A DNA stretch of 35,078 bases from NCBI GenBank assembly GCA_003402745.1, contig QQND01000028.1, positions 1 to 35,078 on the forward strand, read 5' to 3'. A program made the translations under genes and the position numbers. The notes beneath the pieces are model-generated. The model had not been told where the DNA came from and did no database searches. It saw only the letters and a list, made by a program, of their open reading frames with translations. Shown here piece by piece: positions 33,326 through 35,078 of the stretch (positions within the stretch are counted from its first letter, which is position 1; each line of letters starts with the position of its first letter). The DNA comes from Verrucomicrobiota bacterium (GTDB lineage Bacteria; Verrucomicrobiota; Verrucomicrobiia; Chthoniobacterales; Chthoniobacteraceae).

Positions 33326-34075
33326 TTAAGAGAGCTGTAGCGCCACCGGACAATGGTCCGAGCCGGCTACCTCACTTAAAATCCAGGCACGTGCAAGGCG
33401 GGGGCGAAGCGCGGCACTGGCCAGGAAATAGTCGATCCGCCACCCAACGTTGCGTTCGCGCGCTTTATTCATCGGACTCCACCAGGTGTAGTGGCCGCCG
33501 GCCGGCTCAAAGGCGCGGAACGTGTCTACAAAGCCAGCCTCCACGAAGGCGCTGAATCCCAAGCGCTCCTCCGCGGTGAACCCGTGGTTGCGCGTGTTGT
33601 CCTTGGGTCGCGCCAGGTCCCGCTCTTGGTGTGCGACATTGAGATCGCCGCAGCAGATCACCGGTTTACGTGCGTCAAGGGTCTTTAAATACGCTAGAAA
33701 ATCCCGGTCCCAGCTCTGGCGGTAAGGAAGCCGGGCGAGTTCCCTCTGTGAATTGGGCACGTAGACGCAAACGAGATAAAATGTTTCAAACTCGGCGGTA
33801 AGAACACGCCCCTCTTTATCGTGCTCTGCAATTCCAATCCCTGTGCTTACGTTCAAAGGCGCAACCCGGCTCAGGATGGCCGTTCCCGAATATCCCTTTT
33901 TTTCCGCACTGTTCCAGAAGGCGGAGTACCCTGGCCAGTCGGGCTCTACATCGGTCTCGGTACACTTGGTCTCCTGCAAGGCAAGAATGTCGGGGGCTTC
34001 GGCAGCTAGGAATTCGGCGAAGTTTTTGCGCATCACAGCGCGCAGACCGTTGACGTTCCAAGAAATGAGTTTCAT
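33326..34075 (-). CDS. xthA: Exodeoxyribonuclease III (AP endonuclease)
   Basis: A DNA-repair nuclease acting at abasic sites and 3' ends. 249 residues, typical of the ExoA/XthA group. The active site is complete: N7 (SWNVNG), E35 (LALQETKC), the CGDLNVAH block with catalytic Asp/Asn, WRIDYFLAS and the terminal S239-D240-H241 (GSDHCPV). Start ATG 34075 gives the standard MKLISWNVNGLRA. It lies 45 bp after the dihydropteroate-synthase-like gene in the same direction and is probably the last gene of that operon. Confidence 0.96.
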   Translation of the reverse strand: MKLISWNVNGLRAVMRKNFAEFLAAEAPDILALQETKCTETDVEPDWPGYSAFWNSAEKKGYSGTAILSRVAPLNVSTGIGIAEHDKEGRVLTAEFETFYLVCVYVPNSQRELARLPYRQSWDRDFLAYLKTLDARKPVICCGDLNVAHQERDLARPKDNTRNHGFTAEERLGFSAFVEAGFVDTFRAFEPAGGHYTWWSPMNKARERNVGWRIDYFLASAALRPRLARAWILSEVAGSDHCPVALQLS

Positions 34076-34120
34076 CCGGGTGGACCCTACCCCGGGGAGG
34101 CGCCCGTGAGAAGCAGAAGC

Positions 34121-34978
34121 CTAGGCGAGAACTGCGGAAACTGTCCGGACCGCCAGAGCTGCCGCAGCCACGGGATGGCCGTTGAACAGGTGCACGCCCG
34201 CCAGCACGCCACGCACCATTCTTGAAACCATACCTGCGGCCCGCCTCTCGGATACCTCTTCAAAATCGGAGCCTTCCCCGGAGGGCTCTTTCGTCTCCGT
34301 CAGAAGGAGAGGGCGACCAAATTTATGGAATCGGTGAAGCTGTGCACACACAAGCAAGGCATCTCCGCCATGGACGATCCGCTCGAGGCGCAAACCAATA
34401 ATGACGGCTTCTTCCGAGAGACCGGCTGCCAGGCTGGCGCGCAGCTTTTCTTCTAAAAGACGTTCCGCCGTTTCAATTGCCCCTGCGCAAGCCCCCGCTG
34501 CGCTCGCCAGGGAATCGCCGCCCACCGCGTAATCTAGCACGAGAGCGGCGCCGGATTCCGCGCACAAGCGCGCGTACGCGCTCCCGCGAGAGGGGTCAGC
34601 ATCGCCTGCGACTGGAGCACGAACGGGTTCGAACAAAATGTCCACTCCCAGCTCGAGCATTGCTCGGGCCACGAGAGGATGCGGGGTGTGAACGGCAAGG
34701 GGTTCGCTGTAACCGGCTTCGCTCCAAGCGCGCACAAATGCTCCGAGTCTCTCCGCCGCATCCTTTTCTTCTGGAACGTCCGTCTCACGCTCGGCGTCCC
34801 CCATGCTGATCACAATAATCTGGGCCCCGTCTTCTACCAGCGCCCGTGCTTCGCTAATTTGTACGGGTGTAAGCTTGGCTTGGCCAGCCGGCGTTCCCGG
34901 GGTGCAGAGGTTCAGGGAACCTAAAACGATTGGGGCGCGTGGAAACTCAAACCAGTGTTGTCGGGCTCGCAAAATCAT
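34121..34978 (-). CDS. Divergent dihydropteroate-synthase-like protein
   Basis: 285 residues. The layout recalls the FolP (pterin-binding TIM barrel) family: an N-terminal LGSLNLCTPGTP in place of the usual GILNVTPDSF, then ARALVEDGAQIIVISMGDAE for the A-x-x-(M/L)-V-x-x-GA-x-II-D-x-G-x-E strand, and a late GRPLLLTETKEPSG for the G-x-P-x-x-x-G-x-SRKS strand. Key residues are lost: no PDS, no GGESTRPG, no D-P-G-x-GF, no SRK (K230 remains) and no R-x-H-D-V near the end (HLFNGH instead). It may bind a pterin-like ligand without making dihydropteroate, or have another role. ATG 34978 overlaps the preceding gene (ATGA). The family link is inferred by eye and is not certain. Confidence 0.6.
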   Translation of the reverse strand: MILRARQHWFEFPRAPIVLGSLNLCTPGTPAGQAKLTPVQISEARALVEDGAQIIVISMGDAERETDVPEEKDAAERLGAFVRAWSEAGYSEPLAVHTPHPLVARAMLELGVDILFEPVRAPVAGDADPSRGSAYARLCAESGAALVLDYAVGGDSLASAAGACAGAIETAERLLEEKLRASLAAGLSEEAVIIGLRLERIVHGGDALLVCAQLHRFHKFGRPLLLTETKEPSGEGSDFEEVSERRAAGMVSRMVRGVLAGVHLFNGHPVAAAALAVRTVSAVLA

Positions 34979-35078
34979 GCGCCACCTTCCGCCGTTGTCA
35001 GCGCGGGAAGAGGCACGTTGCTGCGCCGCCCCCCTTCAAAGCGGACCACTTCGGTGTAACCGGCCTGCCGCAAGAGGG
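34975..35078 (-). CDS. C-terminal end of an unidentified protein, 5' part outside window
   Basis: An open minus-strand frame enters from the right edge and ends at TGA 34977-34975, giving 33 visible residues (starts LLRQAGYTEVVRFEGGRR). The stop overlaps the ATG of the next gene as ATGA, which strongly supports a real coupled gene. Too little is visible to recognise the family. Confidence 0.65.
   Translation of the reverse strand, partial: LLRQAGYTEVVRFEGGRRSNVPLPALTTAEGGA

Noticed and set aside
1-35078. tRNA, rRNA, CRISPR arrays, phage or transposase genes
   Set aside because: No T-loop-like sets, rRNA blocks, regular spacer arrays or recognisable transposase or integrase frames were seen on either strand.

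Overview
The window comes from a GC-rich (roughly 57-60% by eye) Gram-negative bacterium of the Planctomycetes-Verrucomicrobia-Chlamydiae group, most likely a verrucomicrobium. The case rests on three large c-type cytochrome proteins of the DUF1587/DUF1595/DUF1592/DUF1588/DUF1585 architecture, a Tat-exported DUF1552 protein beside one of them, a formylglycine sulfatase with HEAT-like repeats, a stand-alone SufT, and an ExbB-ExbD-TPR cluster. These are typical of Verrucomicrobiota and Planctomycetota. No genus can be named from sequence alone. I saw no tRNA, rRNA, CRISPR array, complete insertion sequence or prophage.

Layout. 1-2380: a truncated DUF1587 cytochrome gene whose ATG overlaps the stop of a GntR/FCD repressor gene. 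Upstream of the repressor lie two perfect palindromes set around a putative promoter. 2702-4152: a thioredoxin-like [2Fe-2S] ferredoxin and, convergent, a MYG1-family hydrolase. 4689-6602: an exported sulfatase. 6697-14813: a long minus-strand run, in transcription order msrA-yhbY, leuA-queD-(PA14-containing DUF1592 cytochrome)-DUF1552, sufT, yccF. 15049-16956: a second complete DUF1592-type cytochrome on the plus strand. 16995-19526: hrpB helicase. 19672-23584: exbB-exbD-TPR, an energy-transducing cluster in which a large Pro-rich TPR protein holds the place of TonB. 23825-25475: acylphosphatase and a dihydrolipoamide acyltransferase (E2). 25620-33325: central metabolism and housekeeping (gnd, pgsA, glycerate kinase, fabD, ribD, hsp20, ygfZ). 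33326-35078: exodeoxyribonuclease III, a divergent dihydropteroate-synthase-like protein and the 3' end of one more gene.

How the genes relate. The cytochrome/DUF1552 proteins, the sulfatase, MsrA and the TPR protein carry export signals, and ExbB/ExbD are inner-membrane proteins, so about a third of the window concerns the cell envelope or periplasm. The DUF1592/DUF1552 proteins have no established biochemical function. The rest is housekeeping: leucine, riboflavin, fatty-acid and phospholipid synthesis, pentose phosphate pathway, Fe-S cluster care and DNA repair.

The most interesting signals are: (i) a ten-codon upstream ORF with a perfect AGGAGG site that ends in an ATGA overlap with pgsA, in a leader with alternative hairpins; (ii) twin GTCGAC-centred palindromes around a possibly leaderless gntR promoter, with gntR coupled to a cytochrome gene; (iii) the ExbB-ExbD-TPR cluster; (iv) a dihydropteroate-synthase-like protein that has lost the usual substrate-binding signatures; (v) related 8-9 bp tandem repeats in two nearby intergenic regions.
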